A DNA stretch of 24,923 nt from Thermoplasmatota archaeon (lineage in GTDB: Archaea > Thermoplasmatota > E2 > DHVEG-1). Where the stretch lies: positions 1-24,923 of the forward strand of contig JAGXLH010000014.1 in assembly GCA_018334795.1 (NCBI GenBank), read 5' to 3'. Under the pieces are notes generated by a model. It saw nothing but the letters and a program-made list of their open reading frames with translations. It was not told the DNA's origin and did no database searches. Of this stretch, positions 13,938-22,225 are shown one piece after another (position 1 is the stretch's first letter; every line of letters starts with the position of its first letter). The translations under genes were made by a program, and so were the position numbers.

Positions 13938-14150
13938 TTAACAGGAAGAATGCTCAATTGCCTCATGAGGGCATGCCGTAACACAGGCACAACACTCAAT
14001 ACAATCAGAAACATTTTTACAAAACGCTTTACCATCTTTCAGTTCAAAAATATCAACAGGACAAACGCTGACACATTCCGCAGCACCAGTACATTTTTCA
14101 TAATCAACGATGATTTTAATATCTCCATCTTCAAACTCTTTTTTTGCCAT
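13938..14150 (-). CDS. Dicluster ferredoxin with a missing cysteine in cluster I
   Basis: The 70-residue protein has two cluster motifs. The second is complete: C50-x2-C53-x2-C56-x3-C60-P, with an extra adjacent C54. In the first (C20, C26, C30-P) the second cysteine is replaced by A23 (CTGAAEC). In ferredoxins, this change usually gives a 3Fe-4S cluster in place of 4Fe-4S. GAGGTG is ten bases before the ATG. It lies 66 bases after the acyl-CoA synthetase gene on the same strand, but a T-rich stretch separates them, so partial read-through is possible. It is a soluble electron carrier; its partner could be the oxidoreductase or FTR encoded downstream. Confidence 0.88.
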   Translation of the reverse strand: MAKKEFEDGDIKIIVDYEKCTGAAECVSVCPVDIFELKDGKAFCKNVSDCIECCACVTACPHEAIEHSSC

Positions 14151-14181
14151 AATTCATTCACACCTCAAACGTATTGTAATA

Positions 14182-14197
14182 AAAGAAAAGAAAAAGA
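14182..14197 (-). terminator. Pyrimidine/T-rich stretch after acyl-CoA synthetase
   Basis: The minus strand carries CTTTTTCTTTTCTTTT about 20 bases after the synthetase stop and 30 before the ferredoxin start. It is a possible terminator or attenuating element between the two genes. Confidence 0.4.
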
Positions 14198-14216
14198 TTG
14201 TTTTAACTGTTTCTCA

Positions 14217-15860
14217 TTAAGCAATCTCTAATTGATCTTTAGCAATATCCCTCAAATCAACCTTACGAATCTTTCCACTAGCCGTCATCGGAAACGTATC
14301 CTCAAACAAAATATATTTAGGAATCTTAAATCGAGAGATACCTTCATTACAAAAAGACTTAATCTCATCCTCAGTAGCCTGCTCACCATCCTTCAACTTT
14401 ATAAACGCACAAACCTCTTCACCATACTTCTCACTAGGCACACCAACAACAGCAACATCCTCAATCTTTTCATTGGTGTACAAAAACTCCTCAATCTCAC
14501 GAGGATACACATTCTCACCACCACGAATAATCATATCATCAGTTCGACCCAATATACTGAAATAACCATCCTCATCCATCACAGCCAAATCCTTAGAATG
14601 AAGCCAACCATCAACAATACTTTCACTTGTCTTATCAGGCATCTTATAATAACCTTTCATAATATTATATCCACGAGCGATAAGTTCACCAGGTTCACCA
14701 GCCGGCAGTTCATCACCAGTCTCAGGATCAATAATTTTCGCATCGATATGAGGCAAAACCTTACCCACGGTTTCCACACGTTTCTCAATTGGATCATCCC
14801 GACGAGTCATGGTAATAACCGGTGAAGCCTCGGTTAATCCATAAGCAATAGTGATTTCTTTCAAATACATTTTTTCCATTGCTTCTTTCATCACCTCAAT
14901 AGGACATGAAGACCCTGCCATAATACCAGTTCTCAATGATGATAATGTAAAATCATCAAAATCAGGATGTCGGAGTTCAGCAATAAACATAGTAGGAACA
15001 CCTTGAATCGCAGTACATCTCTCAGTTTCAATTGCTTCTAACACGTTCCCAGCATCAAACTGTTCAATCGGAACCATAGCAGATCCATGAATTACAGAAT
15101 TCAAGGTAGACATCACACAACCAAAACAATGGAAAAATGGAACTGGAATGCATAACCGATCTTTCTCAGTCATCCCCATGGTCTCACCTACATAATACGC
15201 ATTATTCACAATATTATGATGAGTTAATTCCACTCCTTTTGGAAAACCCGTTGTTCCAGAAGTATACTGCATATTTATAGTATCATGCTGATCAAGTGAA
15301 GATTGCCGTTCTGCAAGCTGGTCATCAGAAATTTGCTGATGCATATCTTCTACTTCCGAAAATGAAAACATTCCCTTTGGAGCATTATTTCCAATAAAAA
15401 CGATGTTTTTCAAAAATGGTAAATGTTCTAAATCAATGTTTCCTGGTTCAGTTTTCGAAAGATCCGGAACTACTTTTCGAACCATTTCAACATAATTTAC
15501 ATCTTTAAATGATTCAACTAAAAATAACGTTGTCGAATCAGATTGCTTCAATAAATATTCAAGTTCTTTTGCTTTATAATACGTATTAACGGTAACAAGA
15601 ACTGCTCCGATCTTAGCTGAGGCAAACTGAAGATAGACCCATTCAGGAACATTGTATGCCCAAACTGCAATATGATCTCCTCTCTTAATACCAAGAGCCA
15701 TCAAAGATTTAGCAAGCATATCTACTTTGTCTTTGAACTCTTTATAATTTAATCGAAGTCCCCGGTCAACATATACTAACGCGTCATTGGTCGGATATTT
15801 TTTTGCTGTTTCATCAACTATATCGCCTATTGTTTTTTCAATCATGATGTACTCCCCCAT
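14217..15860 (-). CDS. AMP-forming acyl-CoA synthetase
   Basis: The 547-residue enzyme belongs to the ANL adenylating superfamily. It has the P-loop YTSGTTGFPKG (about 199-209) and the YGLTEASP motif. GRTDDMIIRGGENVYP is the hinge that marks the rotation between half-reactions, and the catalytic lysine lies in TASGKIRK near the end. It activates a fatty or other carboxylic acid with ATP and CoA; overall layout matches medium- to long-chain or aryl acid enzymes. AGGAG precedes the ATG at 15860. A second ATG 15 bases later has its own GGGGAG, so the start is slightly uncertain. A structured RNA lies directly upstream on the same strand and could be its leader. Substrate is unknown. Confidence 0.92.
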   Translation of the reverse strand: MGEYIMIEKTIGDIVDETAKKYPTNDALVYVDRGLRLNYKEFKDKVDMLAKSLMALGIKRGDHIAVWAYNVPEWVYLQFASAKIGAVLVTVNTYYKAKELEYLLKQSDSTTLFLVESFKDVNYVEMVRKVVPDLSKTEPGNIDLEHLPFLKNIVFIGNNAPKGMFSFSEVEDMHQQISDDQLAERQSSLDQHDTINMQYTSGTTGFPKGVELTHHNIVNNAYYVGETMGMTEKDRLCIPVPFFHCFGCVMSTLNSVIHGSAMVPIEQFDAGNVLEAIETERCTAIQGVPTMFIAELRHPDFDDFTLSSLRTGIMAGSSCPIEVMKEAMEKMYLKEITIAYGLTEASPVITMTRRDDPIEKRVETVGKVLPHIDAKIIDPETGDELPAGEPGELIARGYNIMKGYYKMPDKTSESIVDGWLHSKDLAVMDEDGYFSILGRTDDMIIRGGENVYPREIEEFLYTNEKIEDVAVVGVPSEKYGEEVCAFIKLKDGEQATEDEIKSFCNEGISRFKIPKYILFEDTFPMTASGKIRKVDLRDIAKDQLEIA

Positions 15861-15943
15861 TATTTTCTCCTATGGGATTAAACAAGTATTCAATGTTTTT
15901 CAAATAACGTTCAAACAATGAATTCGGATTTTTCTAATAAAGA

Positions 15944-16287
15944 TTATCCTGTGACCTCCTCCCCTATCTTTTGCAAAGGGCTTCCAGCATTTCACCGGGA
16001 GTCCTCGTCCCTCACGGGAGCGATGCTTCGCCTGTCTTTATTGGCTTACGGAAGCGTTACCAAGGTTCCTGCGAGTCCTCCTAACCCCGTGTACGAGGAA
16101 ATTCTCATTTTACATTCGGCTGTATGTCGCAGATTACCGAGATGACCTCTCAGGTAGCCCGGTCACATCGACTCGGTTTGCATATCTGCTCCGAGTCAGG
16201 CATTATTTGTACGTATGGTGCTAAATAATAAATAGTTTATGGGATCGCCTCTCATCCCCTCCCTTTTGGAAGGGGACTTCCCATACA
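15944..16287 (-). ncRNA. GC-rich structured RNA of unrecognised class
   Basis: I counted 128 G+C in the 240 bases 15961-16200 (53%), against 15 in the 60 bases 16381-16440. Stable pairings are 16238-16244 with 16279-16285 enclosing 16256-16275, 16170-16176 with 16191-16197, 16069-16074 with 16127-16132, and a tetraloop hairpin at 16008-16019. Strand choice rests on three points. Two stems pair fully only on the minus strand through G-U pairs, and the tetraloop is GUGA (GNRA) only there. I could not match it to RNase P RNA, SRP RNA, tRNA or rRNA. An AT-rich box (minus AAAAATATTTTTAAC) lies just upstream. No T-run separates it from the acyl-CoA synthetase start, so it may be either an independent RNA or a long leader. 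Ends are approximate. Confidence 0.6.
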
Positions 16288-16414
16288 ATAAGTTAAAAAT
16301 ATTTTTATCATCAGATATCATAAAAATTTGAGCTGTCAATATCAATCACCGTTACTACCAAAGATATATATAGGTAAACTTTGATAATATTGGCTTGATT
16401 CTCAGTATCAAAAT

Positions 16415-16442
16415 GTTTATATGTGATTAAATGCTAAATCAC
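16415..16442 (+). promoter_or_regulatory. TATA box and palindrome upstream of the coiled-coil gene
   Basis: GTTTATATG (16415-16423) is a good archaeal TATA element about 90 bases before the start codon. GTGATT and AATCAC (16423-16428 and 16437-16442) form a six-base inverted repeat between it and the predicted transcription start near 16445, which would suit a repressor. A further imperfect element, CAAAG...CTTTG around a TATATATA core, lies at about 16359-16383. The rest of 16288-16508 shows nothing coding. Confidence 0.45.
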
Positions 16443-16508
16443 TCGAAATACTTAAGAAACACTTCTTATTTTACCCTAAAGTTAAAACAGAGAAAATAGA
16501 GGAATGTC

Positions 16509-17378
16509 ATGGCTGAAACGATTGAACAATTAAGAGCGAAAAAAGATGATTTGCAATCCATTGCAAATGAACTCAAGGAAAAACGAGATGGGCTTCATAA
16601 AGAATCAAAACAACTTGCAGAAGAACGAGATAAGATCAATGCATCTATCCGATCAATACGAAATCAAATTCACGATCATAAAAAGAAAAGGGATGATCTA
16701 AACGAACGAGTCAAACATGCAAAAGGTCAACGGAATCAACTTAATGAAAAAAGTAAGGATATGAAAAAAGAAATCCGCTCCCTAGAACGAAAACGCACAT
16801 CAGGAAGCGGAGAGGATCTTGTCAAACTTAGAAAACAGCTTCGTGCTTTAGAAACTGAACAAATGACTCAGGCTATGTCTCCTCAAAAAGAAAAAAAACT
16901 TATTGAGAATATTTCAGATATTAATACAAAAATTAAGAAACAAGAAGAAGAACTTAGTAAAGATCCGAAATTAAAAAAGGCTTTTGAAGAAAAAGAAGTT
17001 TTCAAGCAGAAAGCAGAAAAACATCATGAGACTGTTGAAGAACTTGCTTCAAGGGCACAACAAGAACATGAAGAAATGATCAAACTTATCAACAAACTTG
17101 ACAATCATATTAAAAAAGTCAACAAAATACAAGAAAGTATTGTGAACACCAAAATCAAAGCTGATGATGTACATAAAAACTTCATAGCCCATGTGGACAG
17201 AATTCATGAAATCGAACGAGAGTTAACCTCTTTGAAAGAATCCACATACAAAAAGAAGAAAAAAGCAGAGAAAACATCAATGCATAAGGAAGCTAACGAC
17301 ATCTTTGAACGATTCAAAAATGGAGAGAAATTAAGTACTGAAGACTTAATGACCCTTCAAAAAGCTGGTTTGATTTAA
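16509..17378 (+). CDS. Archaeal coiled-coil protein (COG1340 type)
   Basis: The 289-residue protein is almost entirely charged heptad repeats rich in Lys, Glu, Gln and Leu. It forms long coiled coils from residue 3 to about 265, followed by a short globular end with GEKLSTEDLMTLQKAGLI. That terminal motif and length match the uncharacterised archaeal coiled-coil family, sometimes mislabelled phosphoserine phosphatase; no phosphatase motif is present. GAGG lies six to seven bases before the ATG. It has its own promoter, and 106 bases separate it from the MBF1 gene. Function is unknown; a structural or SMC-like scaffolding role is possible but not shown. Confidence 0.82.
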   Translation: MAETIEQLRAKKDDLQSIANELKEKRDGLHKESKQLAEERDKINASIRSIRNQIHDHKKKRDDLNERVKHAKGQRNQLNEKSKDMKKEIRSLERKRTSGSGEDLVKLRKQLRALETEQMTQAMSPQKEKKLIENISDINTKIKKQEEELSKDPKLKKAFEEKEVFKQKAEKHHETVEELASRAQQEHEEMIKLINKLDNHIKKVNKIQESIVNTKIKADDVHKNFIAHVDRIHEIERELTSLKESTYKKKKKAEKTSMHKEANDIFERFKNGEKLSTEDLMTLQKAGLI

Positions 17379-17449
17379 GAGAATGACCGTTTCAAAAAAA
17401 CAAATTCAATTAACATTACGTAAAAGTAATACATTTAATATGTTAAAAA

Positions 17450-17457
17450 GCTATAAA
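17450..17457 (+). promoter_or_regulatory. TATA box of the MBF1-tsaC-map gene group
   Basis: CTATAAAT lies 28-35 bases before the ATG at 17485, giving a predicted start around 17480. The mRNA would be nearly leaderless, which supports the ATG over the GTG at 17467. A short inverted repeat (ATTAC/GTAAT, 17415-17430) lies upstream. Confidence 0.5.
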
Positions 17458-17484
17458 TTTTGATTTGTGGAGTGGGAGATTTAT

Positions 17485-17964
17485 ATGCAATGTGAATTAT
17501 GCGGAAAAGATTGTGGAGGACACTGTAAACCAGCAATGGTTGATAGTGTGAAAATGATGCTGTGTCCCGGTTGTATGAAACATGGTAAAGGTGTCAAGGA
17601 AATCAGAGGAACACCTGAACGTGTACAACGTACTCTTTTGAGACGACAACGTCGACATCGTGAAAAAGATGTGTATCAAAAAATGGACCGTGAGATCATC
17701 TCAGATTGGGGATCAACAATTAAAGCAGCTCGAAAGAAAAAAGGATTAACTCGTGAAAAACTTGGTTTTAACATTGGTGAACGAACGGTTACCATCTCAA
17801 AAATTGAGAATGGGGAACTAAGACCATCTGATGATGTTGCTAAAAAACTGGAGAAGGAGTTATCCATAACCTTATTTGAAGAGGTTAAAGAAGTGCACAC
17901 GCCGGTTTCCCAAAAACCAAGTCAAGGTCTTACCCTTGGTGATTTTATCAGACAAGAAGAGTAA
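17485..17964 (+). CDS. MBF1-type zinc-ribbon and helix-turn-helix protein
   Basis: The 159-residue protein begins with a zinc ribbon (C3-x2-C6 and C27-x2-C30, with extra C10 and C14). A basic linker (50-65) follows, then a Cro/XRE-type helix-turn-helix at about 73-131 with KKKGLTREKLG and TISKIENGELRPS. This is the arrangement of archaeal multiprotein bridging factor 1, which binds ribosomes and is thought to help translation under stress. The tail LTLGDFI is typical. I use ATG 17485 rather than GTG 17467, because GGGAG is six bases before it and the TATA box sits 28 bases upstream. It leads a tight group with tsaC and map. Confidence 0.88.
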   Translation: MQCELCGKDCGGHCKPAMVDSVKMMLCPGCMKHGKGVKEIRGTPERVQRTLLRRQRRHREKDVYQKMDREIISDWGSTIKAARKKKGLTREKLGFNIGERTVTISKIENGELRPSDDVAKKLEKELSITLFEEVKEVHTPVSQKPSQGLTLGDFIRQEE

Positions 17965-17969
17965 CGATT

Positions 17970-18569
17970 ATGGATGAAACGGTTCTTAATCGCGCGGTTA
18001 ATGCATTAGACCATGGTCATCTCATTGTGTATCCTACGGATACATTGTATGCATTGGGTGCAAAAATCGTAGAAAAAAGAGCAGTTTTACACATTTTCTC
18101 AATAAAGACCAGACCGTTATCATTACCATTACCTGTTGCATTTTCTGATGAAAACATGGTTTCAGATTATGCTTTTTTATCACCTTTAGCAAAAAGATTA
18201 CTCAGCCATTTTTTACCAGGTAAGGTTACCCTTGTTTGTAAAAAGAAAGAACGCATTCCTTCAGAGGTAACTGCAGGGAAGAACACCGTAGCGGTAAGAA
18301 TACCTCAAGATCCTGTTGCGTTAAAGATTATTAAAAAAACTGGTCCTTTGGTGGTGACTAGCGCTAATATTCATGGGCAAACAACACCTGAGAACGTTTC
18401 TGAGATTCGTAAGTTGTTTGAATCAGAAATGATTAACGTATTCGTGGATGATGGACCAAGATCTGGAAAACCAACCACTATCGTAGATGTGACTGGTTCC
18501 CACCCGAAAATTCTAAGAGAGGGTATTGTTTCATCTGATGTGATTTTGAAATTGAGTGATGGCGAATGA
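17970..18569 (+). CDS. tsaC: Threonylcarbamoyl-AMP synthase (TsaC/Sua5/YrdC domain)
   Basis: The 199-residue protein is a single YrdC domain. It has YPTDTLYALG (21-30), the K46-x-R48 motif in SIKTRPLSLPL, AVRIPQDP, and the TSANIHG segment. It makes the threonylcarbamoyl adenylate used for t6A at position 37 of ANN-decoding tRNAs. The extra C-terminal Sua5 domain is absent, so the short TsaC form is indicated. It starts five bases after the MBF1 stop and overlaps map by four bases (ATGA). It therefore belongs to a translation-related operon. A general YrdC-family RNA-binding role is the only serious alternative. Confidence 0.87.
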   Translation: MDETVLNRAVNALDHGHLIVYPTDTLYALGAKIVEKRAVLHIFSIKTRPLSLPLPVAFSDENMVSDYAFLSPLAKRLLSHFLPGKVTLVCKKKERIPSEVTAGKNTVAVRIPQDPVALKIIKKTGPLVVTSANIHGQTTPENVSEIRKLFESEMINVFVDDGPRSGKPTTIVDVTGSHPKILREGIVSSDVILKLSDGE

Positions 18570-19483
18570 ATGAGGATGTCTTTGATAAGTATATGAAAGC
18601 TGGACGGATTGCTGCAACTGCTCGAGATACTGGTGCAGATCATATTAAAACTGGTGTTTCTTTTTCTGAAATCGTTAATGAAATCGAATCAATTATTAAG
18701 GATAATGAGGCAGGAATTGCGTTTCCAACAAACATTTCAATAAATCATATCGCTGCCCATTTTACACCCCAAACAAAAGACACTCATGTGTTTCATAAGG
18801 GAGATATTGTTAAAGTTGATGTTGGTGCTCATGTTGATGGCTATATTGCTGACACCGCGGTCACTATTGAGGTTGAAACAAATGAGTTTGATTCATTACG
18901 ACAAGCATCAGCAGATGCACTAGATGAAGCTATTCAATTAATGAAGCCAGGGGTTAACCTTTCACAAATTGGAAAAAAAGTGGAGGAAACCATTAAGGGG
19001 CATGGTTTTAAACCAATTGAAAACTTAACTGGTCATAGTTTGAACCGATATAATCTTCATTCAGGGATGTCAGTTCCCAGTATTGCTTCGACGTCATTTC
19101 AGCGAAGACCTCGTAAAGATGATGCAATCGCCGTTGAACCATTTGCAACCACCGGTTCAGGTCGTGTGATCTCGGGATCGGGTAGTCATATTTATTTGTT
19201 GAAAAATAAAATGAATTTCCGCCGACTTCGTGATCGGCGGAGTCGATTGGTAATAAAGAAATTACAACATCATTTTCATTCCCTTCCTTTTGCTTCCCGG
19301 TGGTGTGAAGGCATCATTCCTAATGCTGATCGCTCATTATTAATGTTGGAACAAAAAGGAATGGTTCATCATTTCCCGCAATTAGTTGAACAAAATAAAG
19401 GGATGGTCTCTCAAAAAGAACATACGATGATTGTAACTGAGGATGGCTGTCAGGTGACAACCTATGGAAAACATGAACAATGA
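18566..19483 (+). CDS. map: Methionine aminopeptidase, archaeal type II
   Basis: The 305-residue protein has the two-metal pita-bread fold with D85, D96, H157, E191 and E285 as metal ligands and H61 as substrate-binding histidine. This numbering runs parallel to Pyrococcus methionine aminopeptidase (82, 93, 153, 187, 280). Motifs are VDVGAHVDGYIADTA, GHSLNRYNLHSG and EPFATTGSG. A type II insertion (about 205-265) is present. The start overlaps tsaC by four bases, and the last 20 bases overlap the creatininase-family gene. It removes initiator methionine from nascent proteins and fits the translation theme of the group. Confidence 0.92.
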   Translation: MNEDVFDKYMKAGRIAATARDTGADHIKTGVSFSEIVNEIESIIKDNEAGIAFPTNISINHIAAHFTPQTKDTHVFHKGDIVKVDVGAHVDGYIADTAVTIEVETNEFDSLRQASADALDEAIQLMKPGVNLSQIGKKVEETIKGHGFKPIENLTGHSLNRYNLHSGMSVPSIASTSFQRRPRKDDAIAVEPFATTGSGRVISGSGSHIYLLKNKMNFRRLRDRRSRLVIKKLQHHFHSLPFASRWCEGIIPNADRSLLMLEQKGMVHHFPQLVEQNKGMVSQKEHTMIVTEDGCQVTTYGKHEQ

Positions 19484-20333
19484 TATTCAACATTCATTTG
19501 AAAAAATCATTCGGTTCGAAGAGTTATCTTGGAAGCAGATTGATGCGTTAGATCAATCGAAAACAATCTTTTTGTTACCAATCAGTCCATTAGAAGAACA
19601 TGGTCCGCATCTTCCTGTTGGAACTGATTTATTAACCGCGCAGGATACTGCTCAACAAGCAATTATTATTTTGCAAAAAAAACATCCATCATTTATATTT
19701 GTTCTTCTTCCGTTTATTCCGTTAGGTTTTGCTGGATTTAACACGGATTTTCCCGGTACTGTTTCTGTTTCTTCAAACGTTATAAAAAAAGTGATTTATG
19801 CTTATGGAAAAATGTTAGCATCTCAAGGATTTATGCATCTTTTGATCTGCACATATCATGTGGCTTTAGCTCACCTTAAAGGTATTCATGCTGCAAAACA
19901 AAAATTACGCCGGAAATATGACCTGGTGATCTGTGAACCTTGGAGTGCAATGTTTTATAGTGATCAAATAGCGAAAAAAGAACCAAAGGTAGAATTTGAT
20001 ACTAAAAAAGAGGTTCATGCTGGTTTCAGGGAAACATCATTAATGAAATATACTCATCCAGGTTTAGTAGATAGCACATACAAGGATTTACCACTGGTTT
20101 TTTCAGAAAAGATTTTTTCCCCGATCTCAGCATTCAAATCATTCAAACAACTTGGAATCACCCAGGGATATGTTGGATCGCCTTCAAAAGCAGATGAATC
20201 GTATGGAAAATGGTTTTTTGATCTAACCGTTGAAACCTATGTTGATGCTGCTGAACGGATGATACAAAAGAAACCATTACCCGAATTGCCAAAGCATCTT
20301 AAACGACAAATGAAATTATTATTCTGGTTGTAA
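19464..20333 (+). CDS. Creatininase-family amidohydrolase
   Basis: The 289-residue protein has the family's first metal motif E44-E-H46-G-x-H-L-P-x-x-T-D55 and the later HAGFRETS segment (185-192). The usual central NGHGGN stretch is replaced by TYHVALAH (about 130-138), which keeps one histidine but lacks the glycines. The family includes creatininase, the archaeal ArfB deformylase of riboflavin/F420 synthesis and MftE peptidase. The altered central motif makes assignment uncertain. Start at 19464 gives a 20-base overlap with map; an ATG nine bases later is also possible. Its 3' end overlaps the convergent deoxyhypusine synthase gene by 15 bases. Confidence 0.75.
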   Translation: MENMNNDIQHSFEKIIRFEELSWKQIDALDQSKTIFLLPISPLEEHGPHLPVGTDLLTAQDTAQQAIIILQKKHPSFIFVLLPFIPLGFAGFNTDFPGTVSVSSNVIKKVIYAYGKMLASQGFMHLLICTYHVALAHLKGIHAAKQKLRRKYDLVICEPWSAMFYSDQIAKKEPKVEFDTKKEVHAGFRETSLMKYTHPGLVDSTYKDLPLVFSEKIFSPISAFKSFKQLGITQGYVGSPSKADESYGKWFFDLTVETYVDAAERMIQKKPLPELPKHLKRQMKLLFWL

Positions 20334-21269
20334 TCGTTTCATTAACGCGGCAATCATCAACGGCATAAGCACGGTTGCATCGCCTTCAACGGTGATATTA
20401 TCCGAATGTTCTTTGATTTTTCCCCAAGATATTGCTTCTCTTGTTTGAGCACCGCTGAGACTACCATCATATTCAACAGCAGTTGTAATATAAACAGTAT
20501 AATCTAAACCATCTTTGAATTGATTCCACCAAATAGTGTGATGTTTGCTGATTCCTCCTCCAATAATAAATGCACCACTTTTTTCTGCGTCAAAAACCAA
20601 ATCTGAAAGATCTTGTTCATCTTTTAAGAGATCAATGGTGAAATCCCGATGTGTCTGATAAAACATCCAGAGTTGAGATCCAAAAGCACCATCAGTAATC
20701 CCTGGAATATAAATAGGAACGTTTTTTTTCCAAGCCCAATACAAAATAGAATCATTGCCTTTTGGTTCATGTTCAAGCCGTTTCCCAAATTCAAATGCTA
20801 ACTCTTTTGTGGACCATTTCTTTTTTTCTTCATATAATTCATCAAGAATAGGTTGCATTTTTTCTTCAAGAATACTACCATAACACTCATTTGGTATGAA
20901 AATATTGCCGAGTCGATTTATTCCATGCCGATGCAATTCATTATCATCAGCGATGAATGACCCATGATAATAATCACGCCACACCCGAGCTAAATCATGA
21001 TCAAGCGTTCCTGCGGTAGTAATGATTATATCCACTAGATCATTTTTGATCATATCCTTAATAACTCCCCTGGTTCCCGTTGAACAGATACAAGCGGGAA
21101 ATGAAAGAAAACGAACACATTTCTTTTCCTTGTTCATTTTCTCTAAAATATTAACGCCTAACCCAATTTTTTTTGCAGTAAATCCCCCAGAATCATGTAA
21201 TGCGTTAACAAAATCATGTAATGATTTAGTATCTGATATACTAATATCTTTAATCGGTTTTAGTTTCAT
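20319..21269 (-). CDS. dys: Deoxyhypusine synthase
   Basis: The 316-residue protein has the family's C-terminal signature EYDGSLSGA...EAISWGKI, in which K284 is the catalytic lysine that forms the enzyme-butylimine intermediate. CICSTGTRG and TTAGTLDHD are NAD-binding segments, and GGGISKHH is the spermidine-site glycine stretch. It modifies a lysine of archaeal initiation factor aIF5A. GAGGT is close to the ATG. It follows the MEMO-family gene by 13 bases and is probably co-transcribed. Length is typical for archaea. No aIF5A or deoxyhypusine hydroxylase gene is in the window. Confidence 0.93.
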   Translation of the reverse strand: MKLKPIKDISISDTKSLHDFVNALHDSGGFTAKKIGLGVNILEKMNKEKKCVRFLSFPACICSTGTRGVIKDMIKNDLVDIIITTAGTLDHDLARVWRDYYHGSFIADDNELHRHGINRLGNIFIPNECYGSILEEKMQPILDELYEEKKKWSTKELAFEFGKRLEHEPKGNDSILYWAWKKNVPIYIPGITDGAFGSQLWMFYQTHRDFTIDLLKDEQDLSDLVFDAEKSGAFIIGGGISKHHTIWWNQFKDGLDYTVYITTAVEYDGSLSGAQTREAISWGKIKEHSDNITVEGDATVLMPLMIAALMKRLQPE

Positions 21270-21282
21270 ATGACCTCATTTC

Positions 21283-22182
21283 CTATTCATGTATAACAGA
21301 TAACGCTCCATAACCCACACAGGAGCTACTATCCGAACAGGTGTCATAAGATGTTCCATATTTAAGCAATTCTACAGATGGCTCAGAGTATTTTTGAGCA
21401 ACGGTTAACAAAGACATAACCGGACCATACCCACACATTGAAATACCATTTTTTTGAATAGAATCAAATAATACTTCTGGATTAATTTTTTGAATTGCAT
21501 TAAGTGCTTGTTTGTCCTGTTTTCGGGCAAATGCATCAGCGGTTAATCCATCTGGAGGGAATCGACCATATGAATGGCCTTCATGAGAAAAATCAGAACT
21601 GGCAATAATGGCAACATTTCTTTTCTCTTTGCTTAATATTGATCTGAGTTGTTCTCCAACCTGTATGCTAGTATTCAAATCTTGTTGGGACATCAATAAG
21701 GGAACAATGGAGCATTCTTTTTTCAAGTGATTGCTTAAAAATTTGATGAACGGTAATTGTACTTCAAGACTGTTTTCTTGTTGATGGAGTGTGAGCGAAT
21801 CTGCAGTTATCGCTGATGAAGGAAGCTGTGTACTAATGGTTTCATCGATGGAAAGAGATCCAAGGGGTGTTTCCCATTCACCTGTTGTATCCACGGCTAC
21901 ACCCGGTCCCATTCCTTGATGATTTGGTCCGATGAGAATACATACATCGGGTAAACCATGAGCAGCAAGGGCAGTGTATGCATGTGCTGCGAATGGTCCT
22001 GAGCAGACAAGGCCGGCATGAGGAACGATGATACCTATAAGATTCTTTTTTGATTTTTTCTCTGTTGGAAGTAAACCTGGGCCTAGTTCATGAGTAAAAC
22101 ACCATTCTATTTGTTGTTGTAATGAATCAGCAGATTGATCATAAAACATTCCTGCAACAGTTGTTTTTCTAAGATTTTTCAT
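21283..22182 (-). CDS. MEMO-family protein (AmmeMemoRadiSam protein B)
   Basis: The 299-residue protein has the MEMO fold, related to extradiol dioxygenases. PHAGLVCSGPFAAHAY carries H55, IGPNHQG carries H88, SSDFSHEG comes later, and MCGYGPV holds the conserved cysteine. These correspond to the metal-site residues of human MEMO1. In archaea this protein clusters with an AMMECR1 protein and a radical SAM enzyme, but neither is next to it here. GGTGG precedes the ATG by seven bases. Deoxyhypusine synthase follows after 13 bases. The biochemical role is unknown; iron or copper redox handling has been proposed for the family. Confidence 0.87.
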   Translation of the reverse strand: MKNLRKTTVAGMFYDQSADSLQQQIEWCFTHELGPGLLPTEKKSKKNLIGIIVPHAGLVCSGPFAAHAYTALAAHGLPDVCILIGPNHQGMGPGVAVDTTGEWETPLGSLSIDETISTQLPSSAITADSLTLHQQENSLEVQLPFIKFLSNHLKKECSIVPLLMSQQDLNTSIQVGEQLRSILSKEKRNVAIIASSDFSHEGHSYGRFPPDGLTADAFARKQDKQALNAIQKINPEVLFDSIQKNGISMCGYGPVMSLLTVAQKYSEPSVELLKYGTSYDTCSDSSSCVGYGALSVIHE

Positions 22183-22225
22183 ATATAATCCACCCGATAA
22201 TAACTCTCAATTACGTACCCTCCTC

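Noticed and set aside
14232..14825. Plus-strand frame of 197 codons
   Set aside because: It is antisense to the C-terminal half of the acyl-CoA synthetase, whose motifs are unambiguous. Its composition (Thr, Asn, Ile, Leu rich) is that of a reverse-strand shadow.
15918..16145. Plus-strand open frame of 75 codons over the GC-rich region
   Set aside because: It has no ribosome-binding site or recognisable protein pattern, and it lies opposite the RNA-like stems, so it is a chance frame.
15944..16287. Identification of the structured RNA as RNase P RNA or SRP RNA
   Set aside because: I looked for GAGGAAAGUCC and ACAGAA (RNase P) and for the GGAAGG-AGCAG loop (SRP) on both strands and did not find them in a fitting order. 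Partial resemblances (GGGAAGUCC, GGAGCAG) are too short to rely on.
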